From contig NZ_JADQDN010000004.1 of assembly GCF_015694425.1 (NCBI RefSeq), forward strand, positions 248,001 to 312,000: DNA of 64,000 nucleotides, written 5' to 3'. A program made the position numbers and the translations under genes. The notes beneath the pieces are model-generated. The model had not been told where the DNA came from, did not search any database, and saw nothing but the letters and a program-made list of their open reading frames with translations. The DNA is from Microvirga terrestris (lineage in GTDB: Bacteria; Pseudomonadota; Alphaproteobacteria; Rhizobiales; Beijerinckiaceae). This document shows positions 56,158 through 64,000 of this stretch, one piece after another (positions within the stretch are counted from its first letter, which is position 1; the number at the start of each line of letters is the position of its first letter).

Positions 56158-57141
56158 CTACGATCCCGCCTTCTTGTAGGCATCGACGATGGCCTGCCCG
56201 TCGGGGCCGGCCTTCTTCAGCCAATCCTGCGTCAGCTGCTCACCGACCTTCAGCAGGCCTGCCTTCAGCTCGGGACCTGGAGGCTGCACCTTCATGCCCT
56301 TCGCGGTCATCTGCTCCACGTACCATTTCGTCTTCTCCTGCGCGGTTTTCCAGCCGCGCTCCTCGGCCGTCTTGGCGGATTTCAGCACAGCCTCCTGGGT
56401 CGGCTTGTCGAGGGCGTCGAAAGCCGCCTTGTTGACGAAGGTGATGTTCTTCGGGATCCAGGCCTGCGTGTCGTAGAAGTGCGTGAGCGATTCCCACACC
56501 TTCGAATCGTAGCCTGTCGCGCCCGAGGTCATGAAGGTGTTGACCACGCCGGTGGCGAGCGCCTGCGGCAGGTCGGCGGCCTGCACCGTCACCGGCTGCG
56601 CGCCGACGATTTCCGCGATGCGGGCGGTGCCGGGATTGTAGGAGCGCCACTTCACGCCCTTCAGATCCTCGACGGTGTTGATGTCCTTCTTGGCGAAGAT
56701 GCCCTGCGGCGGCCACGGCACCGCGAACAGCAGCATCAGGCCCTGGCTGGACAGCTTCTTCTCGAGCGCCGGGCGCTGCACGTCCCAGAGTTTCTTCGCC
56801 TGGTCGAACGAGGTGGCGAGGAAAGGCACCACGTCGAGGCCGTAGACCGGATCCTCGTTCTCGTGCAGCGACATCAGAACCTCGCCGGCCTGGGCCTGGC
56901 CGGTCTGCACCGCGCGCTTGATCTCCGGCGCCTTGAAGAGCGAGGCATTGCCATGGACCGTGATCTGCAGCTTGCCCCCGGTGGCGTCAGCCACGTCCTT
57001 GGAGAAGGCGTTCAGGTTCTCGGTGTGGAAGTTGTCCGGCGGATAAGCGGCGGGCAGGTTCCATTTGGTCTGCGCCAGCGCGGGCGCTGCCATCAGCAGC
57101 ACACCGGCGAGGCTTAAAGAGAAGCGCGTCATGTGTTTCAT
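56158..57141 (-). CDS. dctP: TRAP transporter substrate-binding protein (DctP)
   Basis: 327 residues. Signal peptide 1-23 (LAGVLLMAAPALAQ), then the DctP fold with KWNLPAAYPPDNFHTENLNAF, the Arg-containing LKGVKWRSYNPGTARIAE and PQALATGVVNTFMTSG. These binding proteins deliver organic acids to the DctQM permease; the ligand is unknown. Last gene of a dctQ-dctM-dctP operon on the minus strand. ATG 57141 with GAGGAAGACAG. Confidence 0.93.
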   Translation of the reverse strand: MKHMTRFSLSLAGVLLMAAPALAQTKWNLPAAYPPDNFHTENLNAFSKDVADATGGKLQITVHGNASLFKAPEIKRAVQTGQAQAGEVLMSLHENEDPVYGLDVVPFLATSFDQAKKLWDVQRPALEKKLSSQGLMLLFAVPWPPQGIFAKKDINTVEDLKGVKWRSYNPGTARIAEIVGAQPVTVQAADLPQALATGVVNTFMTSGATGYDSKVWESLTHFYDTQAWIPKNITFVNKAAFDALDKPTQEAVLKSAKTAEERGWKTAQEKTKWYVEQMTAKGMKVQPPGPELKAGLLKVGEQLTQDWLKKAGPDGQAIVDAYKKAGS

Positions 57142-57172
57142 TATCTGTCTTCCTCTGGTGTTGTGAACGAGC

Positions 57173-58480
57173 TTAATCCGGAAAGGCCATCTGGGGCAGC
57201 AGCATGACGATGCTCGGGAACACCGTGATGATGGCCACCGCCACGACGAGCAGGAAGAAGAACGGCAGCGAGGCGAGCGCCACCGTGTTCGAATCCTTGC
57301 CTGACATGGTCTGGAGCACGAAGAGGTTGAAGCCGACCGGCGGCGAGACCTCCGCCATCTCGACCACGAGAATGAGGAAGATGCCGAACCAGATCAGGTC
57401 GAAGCCCGCGGTCTTCACCATGGGGATCACCACCGCGGTGGTGAGCACGATCATGGAGATGCCGTCGAGCGCAGTGCCGAGCAGGATATACATGATCGTG
57501 AGCGCCGCGATGAGCGCATAAGGAGACAGGTGCAGGCTATCCACCCAGGCGGCGAGCGCCTGCGGAATGCCCGTATAGGCCATCGATGTCGACATGAAGG
57601 AGGCACCGGCCAGGATCAGCATGATCATGCAGGTGATCCGCGTCGTGCCCATGACGCTCTTCCAGAACGAGTCCCACGACAGGGAGCCTGACCACCAGGC
57701 GATGGCCAGAGAGCCGAGCACGCCCCAGGCGGCACATTCGGTGGCCGTGGCCCAGCCCAGCAGAAGCGTGAGGAAGACCAACGCGATCAGAAGCGCAACC
57801 GGGATGAGGTTGGTCGATTCCCGCAGCTTCTCGCGGAAGCTCATGGCCGGTTCGGGCGGCGGCGACTTCGCCGGGTTGAGCAGCGACCACACGGCGATGT
57901 AGCCGGAATAGAGCGCCATCACCAGAAGACCCGGCAGGAAACCGGCGAGGAAGATCTGGATGATCGAAACGTTTGCCGCCACCGCATAGACCACCATGGT
58001 GATCGAGGGCGGGATGAGAATGCCCAGCGTCCCGGCGCCGGCCAGCGAACCGAGGCTCACCATGTCGTCGTAGCCGCGCTTTTTCAGCTCCGGCAGGGCG
58101 ATCTTGGCCACCGTCGCGCAGGTGGCGGCCGACGAGCCGGAGACGGAGCCGAAGATGCCGCAGGCCAGCACGTTGACGTGCATCAGCCGGCCGGGGAGCC
58201 AGTTGAGCCAGGGGGCAAGGCCGCGGAACATCTCCTCCGACAGCCGCGTGCGGAACAGGATCTCGCCCATCCAGATGAAGAGCGGGAGCGCCGCGAGCGT
58301 CCAGGAGGCGGAATTGCCCCAGATCGTAGTGGCGAGCACCGAGCCCGCCGGAATGCCCCCGCCCACGAACTGCATGCCGACCCAGCCGCAGGCCATGAGC
58401 GCGATGGCGATCCACACGCCGCCGGCGAGAAGCACCGCCAGCAGCAGGAGCAGCAGGCCGGAAATCTCGATGAGTTCCAT
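57173..58480 (-). CDS. dctM: TRAP transporter large permease (DctM)
   Basis: 435 residues, about 12 hydrophobic helices. The family motifs ACGIFGSVSGSSAATCATVAKIALPELKKRGYD and GTLGILIPPSITMVVYAVAANVSIIQIF, and GMVIPMVKTAGFDLIW-like C-terminal helix, are typical. Forms the Na+-coupled transport channel with DctQ. Coupled to dctQ with a 6-base gap. Confidence 0.94.
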   Translation of the reverse strand: MELIEISGLLLLLLAVLLAGGVWIAIALMACGWVGMQFVGGGIPAGSVLATTIWGNSASWTLAALPLFIWMGEILFRTRLSEEMFRGLAPWLNWLPGRLMHVNVLACGIFGSVSGSSAATCATVAKIALPELKKRGYDDMVSLGSLAGAGTLGILIPPSITMVVYAVAANVSIIQIFLAGFLPGLLVMALYSGYIAVWSLLNPAKSPPPEPAMSFREKLRESTNLIPVALLIALVFLTLLLGWATATECAAWGVLGSLAIAWWSGSLSWDSFWKSVMGTTRITCMIMLILAGASFMSTSMAYTGIPQALAAWVDSLHLSPYALIAALTIMYILLGTALDGISMIVLTTAVVIPMVKTAGFDLIWFGIFLILVVEMAEVSPPVGFNLFVLQTMSGKDSNTVALASLPFFFLLVVAVAIITVFPSIVMLLPQMAFPD

Positions 58481-58486
58481 GGCGCC

Positions 58487-59032
58487 TTACACTCCGCTCT
58501 GGATTGCGCGCTCCACCACCTCTTCGGCCGTGGTGGCGGGCGGCTTCTCGTAGCGCGGGTCGCCGCCGCGCAGCACGTGGATGAACTCGTCCAGAAAGGC
58601 GATGAACAGGATCACGAGGCCGGTGGCATAGCCGATCTGCGGGATCCAGAGCGGGATCGCGAGCACGCCTTGGGCCATGTCGTCGAAGCGCCAGCTGTCG
58701 TAGGTGAGCACCACCGCATGCCAGGCGAAGAAGCCGACGAAGCCAAGACCGATCACCAGGGAGAACATCTCGAACCACCAGCGGGTCCGTCCCCGCAGGC
58801 GATCCGTCACGAGGCCGACCCGGATCATCTCGCCGGACCGGAAAGTATGGGCCAGCCCCAGGAACGCCATCGCGGCCATGGACCAGGAGGCGAGATCGTC
58901 GCCGGCCGGAATGTTGACCCCGATGCCCCGCCCTAGTGAGAGACCCATCATGAGCAGGAAGATGACGATGAGAAACAGGCCTGCGAGGTAACCCGCGAAG
59001 AGATAGAGGCCATCGAGGAAGGTGCGGATCAT
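58487..59032 (-). CDS. dctQ: TRAP transporter small permease (DctQ)
   Basis: 181 residues with four membrane helices. MIRTFLDGLYLFAGYLAGLFLIVIFLLMMGLSLGRG is the family N-terminus. Start ATG 59032; the frame is open 17 codons further. Head of the TRAP operon; the partner binding protein comes last. Confidence 0.88.
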   Translation of the reverse strand: MIRTFLDGLYLFAGYLAGLFLIVIFLLMMGLSLGRGIGVNIPAGDDLASWSMAAMAFLGLAHTFRSGEMIRVGLVTDRLRGRTRWWFEMFSLVIGLGFVGFFAWHAVVLTYDSWRFDDMAQGVLAIPLWIPQIGYATGLVILFIAFLDEFIHVLRGGDPRYEKPPATTAEEVVERAIQSGV

Positions 59033-59165
59033 GCGGTCCGTTTCGGGCGTTCGACGGGAAAGCTTAACCGAGTTTAGGGGCATTCACGACGGGAGCAAGC
59101 GCTTCCTTGGCCTCGATTGCACAGGCATGAGGCCTATCCTGCGCGCGGATGCCTAATCCTTGGCC

Positions 59166-59191
59166 AGAACCAACTGCATAACCTCACCGTT
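59166..59191 (+). promoter_or_regulatory. EcfG-like promoter for the PRC-barrel gene
   Basis: AGAAC (59166-59170), 17 bases, CGTT (59188-59191). One mismatch from GGAAC. Expected start about 39 bases before ATG 59237. Confidence 0.4.
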
Positions 59192-59236
59192 GAATCGCGA
59201 GACGTACTTCGCGTCTTACAGACCCAGGAGGAATAT

Positions 59237-59818
59237 ATGCATTCCAAGCATCTTGCGGTGGCGCTTCTCGGCACGGCTTTGGTTACAATGCCCGCCCTCG
59301 CCCAGACGCAGCCCTCTGGTTCATCCGCGAGCCCGAGCGCCTCTTCTTCGTCCATGCCTTCGGGCAACTGGATGACCCAGGAGCAGCCGGGACAATGGCG
59401 TGCGTCCAAGCTCGAAGGGCTGGACGTCTATAATAACAACAATGAGAAGATCGGCGACATCAGCGAACTGCTCGTGGATCAGAGCGGCAAGATCCAAGCC
59501 GTGGTCATCGGCGTCGGGGGCTTCCTCGGCATGGGCGAGCATGACGTCGCCGTCCCATTCGACCAGATCAAGCTGATGACCGAGCCCCGTGCGGGTGCGA
59601 CGGCCGCGAATACCACCACGACCGGCACGGCTGGCATGAGCGGCGCCGGTACAACCGGAACGACGGCAGGCAACACTGGAGCGGCCCCGGTCACGACCGG
59701 CTCGACGAACCCAACTACGTCGTCGAACACCACGGCCCGCTCGGCCCCTGATCATGCTCTGTTGAACATGACCAAGGATCAGCTGAAGGCCGCGCCTGAG
59801 TTCAAGTACAGCCGCTAG
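59237..59818 (+). CDS. secreted PRC-barrel protein with low-complexity tail
   Basis: 193 residues. Signal peptide 1-23 (LAVALLGTALVTMPALAQ), a Ser-rich spacer, PRC-barrel at about 52-112 (GQWRASKLEGLDVYNNNNEKIGDISELLVDQSGKIQAVVIGVGG), then a Thr/Gly/Asn-rich tail (about 118-170) and a short conserved end. PRC-barrels may bind RNA or act as membrane-associated stability modules; this type is common in Rhizobiales. AGGAGGAA precedes ATG 59237. Possible EcfG-type promoter. Confidence 0.85.
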   Translation: MHSKHLAVALLGTALVTMPALAQTQPSGSSASPSASSSSMPSGNWMTQEQPGQWRASKLEGLDVYNNNNEKIGDISELLVDQSGKIQAVVIGVGGFLGMGEHDVAVPFDQIKLMTEPRAGATAANTTTTGTAGMSGAGTTGTTAGNTGAAPVTTGSTNPTTSSNTTARSAPDHALLNMTKDQLKAAPEFKYSR

Positions 59819-59834
59819 GCCGGTGCTTTGAAGA

Positions 59835-59865
59835 GAAAGGGGCCGATGAAGGCCCCTTTCTTTTT
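59835..59865 (+). terminator. intrinsic terminator of the PRC-barrel gene
   Basis: GAAAGGGGCC (59835-59844), loop GATGAA, GGCCCCTTTC (59851-59860), T run to 59865. It lies between this gene and the convergent HhH gene and may serve both. Confidence 0.92.
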
Positions 59866-59871
59866 ACGGAT

Positions 59872-60243
59872 CTACGATTTCTGGTGCGCGATGATGCGAT
59901 CCTTGATCGCGTCATAGGCATTCTGCGGGATAATATGCTTATCCACGAGCTCGTTCTTGGCCTTGTAGGGGCGTCCTTTGATGATGGCATCGGCCCGGGC
60001 TTCCCCGATCTGGGGCAGCTTATCGAGTTGGTCCTTGGGCGCCGTGTTGATATCGATCAGGGCGCTCGTGGAGGATGTCGTGCCGGGTGCGGCCTTGGCC
60101 GCCGGCATCGCCGGAGCCGTGGTGGTCATCGGCGGCTTCGCCGCCGGGGCGGGAGAGGTGGCCGGAGCCGCCGTCTGGGCGAAAGCCGGCGAGGCGAGCA
60201 GCGAACCAAGAGCGACTAGCGCTTCAAGATGGGACAGGCGCAT
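59872..60243 (-). CDS. secreted helix-hairpin-helix (ComEA-like) protein
   Basis: 123 residues. Signal peptide (LEALVALGSLLASPAFAQ), an Ala/Pro/Thr-rich linker (about 25-60) and a HhH domain (ALIDINTAPKDQLDKLPQIGEARADAIIKGRPYK) ending KDRIIAHQKS. Resembles ComEA-type periplasmic DNA-binding proteins but no other competence gene is in the window. AAGGAGG precedes ATG 60243. Divergent from the radical-SAM gene across 253 bases. Confidence 0.85.
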   Translation of the reverse strand: MRLSHLEALVALGSLLASPAFAQTAAPATSPAPAAKPPMTTTAPAMPAAKAAPGTTSSTSALIDINTAPKDQLDKLPQIGEARADAIIKGRPYKAKNELVDKHIIPQNAYDAIKDRIIAHQKS

Positions 60244-60496
60244 CGTAACCTCCTTCGATCGCCGGGCCTGGAATGAACGTCTCCGGCCCGACTTCATGGC
60301 AGATTACACGATCAACGCCGTTTGAGCCCTGAACGATCCGTTTTCTTGCATTCAGCTTTTGGGGCAGCGGATCAAGACGGATCCATATTCGCACCAGGCG
60401 ATATATGACGATGCGACCTCCCGCCCTCCCCTGAAGCCCTCGCCAACACCCTATCTCCATGCTAGAACAAAACACGAACAATTCGGCGAAAGATCC

Positions 60497-61711
60497 ATGG
60501 ACGAGAAGCTTTCGAAGAAGCTGCGCATCCTTGCGGACGCGGCCAAGTATGACGCCTCCTGCTCCTCCTCTGGGGCGCCCAAGCGCAAGTCGGACCCCGA
60601 TGGCCTGGGCTCCACGGTGGGAACCGGCATCTGCCACGCCTATACGCCGGACGGGCGCTGCGTGTCGCTGCTCAAGATCCTGCTGACGAACTACTGCCTG
60701 TTCAACTGCGCCTATTGCGTGAACCGGCGCTCGTCCAACGTGAAGCGGGCCAAGTTCTCGGTCGACGAGGTGGTGACGCTCACGGTCGAGTTCTACAAGC
60801 GCAACTATATCGAGGGCCTGTTCCTGTCCTCCGGCATCATCCGCTCGCCCGACTACACCATGGAGCAGATGATCCTGGTGGCGAAGAAGCTGCGGCGCGA
60901 CCACGGCTTTCGCGGCTATATCCATCTGAAGACCATCCCCGAGGCGAGCCCGTGGCTCATCGAGGAGGCGGGATTGTGGGCCGACCGCCTGTCGATCAAC
61001 CTCGAACTGCCGACGGAGCAGAGTCTCGAGCAGCTGGCGCCCGAGAAGGACGGCGCCTCCATCGAGACCGCCATGGCGCAGATGTTCGAGCGCATCGAGG
61101 AGGCGCGAGAGGAGCGGCGCCACTTCTCGCCCGCTGGCCAAACCACGCAGATGATCGTCGGCGCCGACGAGACGACGGATACGGATGTCTTGCGCAAATC
61201 GGCCACGCTCTACGGGCATTACGCCATGAAACGCGTGTACTATTCCGCCTTCAGCCCGATTCCGGATTCGAGCGCGATCCTGCCGCTTAAATCGCCGCCG
61301 CTCATGCGCGAGAACAGGCTCTACCAGGCCGATTGGCTGCTGCGCTATTACGGCTTCGACGTGGACGAGATCGCCTCATCGTCTGAGAAGGGCATGCTCG
61401 ATCTCGACATCGACCCCAAGCTTGCCTGGGCGCTCAAGAACCGCCACCGCTTCCCCGTCGACGTGAACCGGGCCGATCGCGAGATGCTCCTGCGCGTGCC
61501 GGGCCTCGGCGCACGGGCCGTCGACAAGATCGTGGTGGCGCGCAAGCACACGACGCTGCGCCTGGAGGACGTCGCACGCCTCACCTCCGGGCTAAAACGC
61601 GCCAAGCCCTTCCTCATCACGGCCGATCATCACCCGAAGGCGAGGCTCGACAAGCTCGACCTGCGCGAGCGGCTGATCGAGAAGCCGGAACAGCTGAGCT
61701 TGTTCGTATGA
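60497..61711 (+). CDS. putative DNA modification/repair radical SAM protein
   Basis: 404 residues. The radical-SAM [4Fe-4S] site is C67-x3-C71-x2-C74 (NYCLFNCAYCVNRR). Further family segments are SSGIIRSPDYTMEQM, LKTIPEASPWLIEEAG and a C-terminal helix-hairpin-helix (LLRVPGLGARAVDKIVVARK). This is the TIGR03916 protein that always accompanies TIGR03915/UdgX; its reaction is not known, DNA-damage chemistry is assumed. Start ATG 60497 (MDEKLSKKLRILADAAKYD); the frame extends upstream without conservation. Partner gene lies 127 bases downstream. Confidence 0.9.
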   Translation: MDEKLSKKLRILADAAKYDASCSSSGAPKRKSDPDGLGSTVGTGICHAYTPDGRCVSLLKILLTNYCLFNCAYCVNRRSSNVKRAKFSVDEVVTLTVEFYKRNYIEGLFLSSGIIRSPDYTMEQMILVAKKLRRDHGFRGYIHLKTIPEASPWLIEEAGLWADRLSINLELPTEQSLEQLAPEKDGASIETAMAQMFERIEEAREERRHFSPAGQTTQMIVGADETTDTDVLRKSATLYGHYAMKRVYYSAFSPIPDSSAILPLKSPPLMRENRLYQADWLLRYYGFDVDEIASSSEKGMLDLDIDPKLAWALKNRHRFPVDVNRADREMLLRVPGLGARAVDKIVVARKHTTLRLEDVARLTSGLKRAKPFLITADHHPKARLDKLDLRERLIEKPEQLSLFV

Positions 61712-61724
61712 GCAGAAACACAGC

Positions 61725-61826
61725 GTGTCATCCCCGGCGGTCCGCAGGACCGGCAAGGGGATCCACCCGCACGCACAGCGCTATGGATCCCCTTCCCCTC
61801 CGCTGCGCTCCGGCCGGGAATGACAC
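61725..61826. repeat. dispersed palindromic repeat, family 3, copy B
   Basis: GTGTCATCCCCGGCGG...AAGGGGATCC and its mirror GGATCCCCTTCCCC...GGCCGGGAATGACAC. It sits inside the radical-SAM/UdgX gene pair. May modulate expression of the second gene. Confidence 0.85.
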
Positions 61827-61838
61827 GGGAGACCAGTC

Positions 61839-63278
61839 ATGACCCTCCACCGCATCACCCTCGAGACCGGCGCGGATCTGCACACCTTCCGCAAGGCAGT
61901 GCGCTGGCTGATCGCCGAGGAGTTGGCGCCGCAGCATGTGATGTTCGCCATCGACGATGCGCCGGGCCTCTTCGGCGACGAGACAGTCAGTGAAGCGCCG
62001 CCGGTCGCGATCCCGAAAGGCGTGTCGCGGCTGATCGAGCAGGTGGTCTGCCACAGCGATCCCGAGCGCTACGCCCTGCTCTACGGGCTCGTCTGGCGCG
62101 TGCTGAACGGCGAGCGGGATCTGTTGGAGGTCGCGAGCGATCCGCTGGTGCACCGCATCGACCTAATGGCCCGCTCCGTGCGCCGCGACCTGCACAAGAT
62201 GCACGCTTTCGTGCGCTTTCGCCGAATGCCAGGAGAGCTTGAACGCTTCGCCGCCTGGTTCGAGCCGGAGCATTTCATTCTTGAGGCGGCAGCGCCCTTC
62301 TTCGTCGACCGCTTCCGCTCGATGGACTGGACCATTCTCACACCCATTGGCTCCGCAAGATGGGACCGGCATGAGCTGACCTTCGGCCCACCCGCCTCCC
62401 GCGAGGATGCACCCGACGAGGACAGCTTCGAGGAGGGCTGGCGCGGCTATTACGAGAGCGTGTTCAACCCGGCGCGAGTGAACCCTACCGCCATGCGGGC
62501 GGAGATGCCCAAAAAATACTGGCGCAACATGCCGGAGACCGCCGCCATCCCCGGACTGATCCAAACCGCCGCCCAGCGCGTTGAACGGATGATCGAACAG
62601 GAGGCGACGATGCCCGCCAAACGCACGCCCGAACGCGCGATTCAAGCCATGTGGGATCAGGAACCGAAGACCCTGGAAGAGCTCAATGCCATCATCGCGA
62701 AGGCAGGCCCGCTGGTGCCCGGCGCCACGCAGGCAGTGTTCGGCGAAGGCCCGCATCATGCCGAGATCGTCTTCGTCGGCGAGCAGCCGGGCGACCAGGA
62801 GGACCTGCAAGGGCGGCCCTTCGTCGGCCCGGCCGGCAAGCTCCTGACCAAGGCCATGAGAGAGGCCGGGATCGAGCGCGAACAGGCCTATCTCACCAAT
62901 GCGGTCAAGCACTTCAAGTTCGAGCAGCGCGGCCACCGGCGCATCCACTCGAAGCCCACCGCCGGCGAGGTGAAACACTACCGGCCCTGGCTGATGAAGG
63001 AACTGGAGCTGATGCGGCCCAAGCTCGTGGTGGCTTTGGGCGCCACGGCCGTTCTCGCGCTCTCCGGCAAGGCGACGCCGATCACGCGCTCGCGCGGACG
63101 CGCGACCTTCGGCCCTTACCAGGGCTACATCACCGTGCATCCGAGTTACCTGCTGCGCCTGCCGGACGAGGCGACGAAGCGCGAGGCTTACCAGGCGTTT
63201 CTCAGCGACCTGCACCGCATTCACGATCTGGCTCAAGCCAATCTGGAGACGGGCGAGCTGCCGCTTGCGGCGGAGTAG
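61839..63278 (+). CDS. TIGR03915 protein fused to UdgX-family uracil-DNA-binding domain
   Basis: 479 residues. The N-terminal half (1-250) is the TIGR03915 module (LHRITLETGADLHTFRKAVRWLIAEE). The C-terminal half (about 258-479) is UdgX: GEQPGDQED at 314-322, the R-loop RGHRRIHSKP with H370 (which in mycobacterial UdgX bonds covalently to abasic sugar), and motif HPSYLLRLPD. The C-terminal half contains no Cys, so the family 4Fe-4S ligands are missing; the only Cys is C71. Expected to trap uracil-containing DNA. Preceded by a repeat and the radical-SAM partner. Confidence 0.9.
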   Translation: MTLHRITLETGADLHTFRKAVRWLIAEELAPQHVMFAIDDAPGLFGDETVSEAPPVAIPKGVSRLIEQVVCHSDPERYALLYGLVWRVLNGERDLLEVASDPLVHRIDLMARSVRRDLHKMHAFVRFRRMPGELERFAAWFEPEHFILEAAAPFFVDRFRSMDWTILTPIGSARWDRHELTFGPPASREDAPDEDSFEEGWRGYYESVFNPARVNPTAMRAEMPKKYWRNMPETAAIPGLIQTAAQRVERMIEQEATMPAKRTPERAIQAMWDQEPKTLEELNAIIAKAGPLVPGATQAVFGEGPHHAEIVFVGEQPGDQEDLQGRPFVGPAGKLLTKAMREAGIEREQAYLTNAVKHFKFEQRGHRRIHSKPTAGEVKHYRPWLMKELELMRPKLVVALGATAVLALSGKATPITRSRGRATFGPYQGYITVHPSYLLRLPDEATKREAYQAFLSDLHRIHDLAQANLETGELPLAAE

Positions 63279-63410
63279 GTGCGGCATCGCACAGGAGCAA
63301 ACCGCTCCCCCGTTTGAGGCATTGCCAGCTCGCCAGGATGAGCAGACCTTGACCGACGCCGGAGCTGATTTGGCCCGGCGAAGGAGGCGCCGGGCCACCG
63401 GCGACAGGCC

Positions 63411-63707
63411 ATGCCAGAATTCGTGATCGAGCGGAACATGACGGGTGTCGGCAATTCATCTGCCGCAGACATGCAGCAGGCCTCACAGAACTCATGCAAT
63501 GTCCTGCGTGAACTCGGGCCCGAAATCCAATGGGTTCACAGCTATGTCACCGACGACAAGATCTACTGCGTCTACCGGGCACCGGATGAAGGCATGATCC
63601 GCGAACATGCCCAGAAGGCTGGGCTTCCGGCGAACAGCATTGCGAAGGTGAGAAGAGTCATCGACCCGACGACGGCCGAGATGGACGGTACATCCATGTA
63701 CCCATGA
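63411..63707 (+). CDS. DUF4242-family (SCO4226-like) protein
   Basis: 98 residues. MPEFVIERNMTGVGNSSAADM, EIQWVHSYVTDDKIYCVYRAPDE and IREHAQKAGLPANSIAKVRRVIDP fit DUF4242, small ferredoxin-like folds that include the nickel-binding SCO4226. Function unknown. Preceded by GACAGGCC, a weak site. A dispersed repeat follows. Confidence 0.85.
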   Translation: MPEFVIERNMTGVGNSSAADMQQASQNSCNVLRELGPEIQWVHSYVTDDKIYCVYRAPDEGMIREHAQKAGLPANSIAKVRRVIDPTTAEMDGTSMYP

Positions 63708-63737
63708 CGGTCACGCTGTGATGCTGCGAGGGCCTGG

Positions 63738-63840
63738 AGCATCGGACCCAAAAGTGGATTTGCACTTTTGGGATCCATCCGATGCTCAACATTTTAAACA
63801 GCGCATCTTTCGAAGCGGAAAACCGGGACCACTTTTCGCT
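63738..63840. repeat. dispersed palindromic repeat, family 1, copy C
   Basis: Complete copy: AGCATCGGACCCAAAAGTG / CACTTTTGGGATCCATCC (63738-63786) plus the second part GCGGAAAACCGGGACCACTTTTCGC (split about 63800-63840). Confidence 0.85.
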
Positions 63841-63869
63841 GACGCGGCCCTCCGAGTCCGCAGGATGCG

Positions 63870-64000
63870 CTAGGCTCTCGCAGCGAGCTTTCGGCGTTGA
63901 TCGAGGTGCCGCATGGCCGGCGTCACCGTGATGCCATGCAATACGATGGATACGAGGATGATGAAGCCGGCCGTGCTCCAGAGAAGGTCGGCATTGTCGA
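63870..64000 (-). CDS. cation/proton antiporter, C-terminal fragment
   Basis: The right edge cuts a minus-strand frame. The visible 43 residues include FIILVSIVLHGITVTPAMRHLD followed by a basic tail, the usual end of the transmembrane part of CPA1/NhaP-type Na+/H+ antiporters. Stop at 63872-63870. The rest of the gene lies beyond the window. Confidence 0.7.
   Translation of the reverse strand, partial: DNADLLWSTAGFIILVSIVLHGITVTPAMRHLDQRRKLAARA

Overview
The window is high-G+C DNA from an alphaproteobacterium, most likely Hyphomicrobiales (Rhizobiales) close to Microvirga/Methylobacterium. The call rests on the gene order (ubiE-ubiB-coaBC-dut facing mutM; rpsT-dnaA-dnaN...recF...gyrB), a cluster of GANTC (CcrM) sites before dnaA, promoter motifs resembling alphaproteobacterial EcfG and SigF consensus sequences, an NrsF-type anti-sigma factor, and dispersed palindromic repeats typical of the order. 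The genus is inference; no rRNA or tRNA gene was recognised.

Layout. 1-13 kb: fragment of a PAS sensor kinase, a 1 kb non-coding stretch with a promoter and a terminator-like hairpin before typA, a GST, three tiny hydrophilic-protein genes, the rrf2-cysK pair, the dut-coaBC-ubiB-ubiE operon, mutM, an enoyl-CoA hydratase and a TauE-type exporter. 13-25 kb: the replication region, with rpsT, a 700-bp origin-like region, dnaA, dnaN, recF and gyrB. dnaN and recF are separated by a lower-G+C, three-gene cassette (GT2, small four-helix carrier, DUF2142 membrane protein) that resembles a gtr glycan-decoration cassette.

25-45 kb: a diguanylate cyclase, a DoxX/YciI/VOC/HxlR/dienelactone hydrolase group, two genes with consensus EcfG-type promoters (a 59-aa protein and a BON-domain protein), a MipA-type outer-membrane protein, a PTPS/QueD-like protein without the usual catalytic Cys, a chromosomal catB-type acetyltransferase, a pruR-dcpA-like pair (periplasmic pterin-sensing protein plus GGDEF-EAL enzyme), an extradiol-type dioxygenase, an AbgB-like amidohydrolase, an ABC exporter, a HerA-like ATPase and a DHA2 drug transporter.

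45-64 kb: YcaQ-type glycosylase, a SigF/NrsF locus divergent from a spondin-domain protein with matching promoters on both sides, PAP2-recX, DUF2239, a GT2/HlyD-like/zinc-ribbon cassette that looks like a polysaccharide synthase-secretion unit, DUF1345, OsmC, a complete TRAP transporter, PRC-barrel and HhH secreted proteins, and a radical-SAM plus TIGR03915-UdgX DNA-repair pair whose UdgX half has no cysteines. The right edge cuts into a cation/proton antiporter.

Themes: surface glycan production (two cassettes), c-di-GMP control, and stress or DNA-damage response (EcfG-like and SigF promoters, UdgX, YcaQ, mutM, recF, recX, OsmC). Coordinates of starts were moved from the longest open frame wherever a ribosome-binding site or the family alignment supported an internal start.
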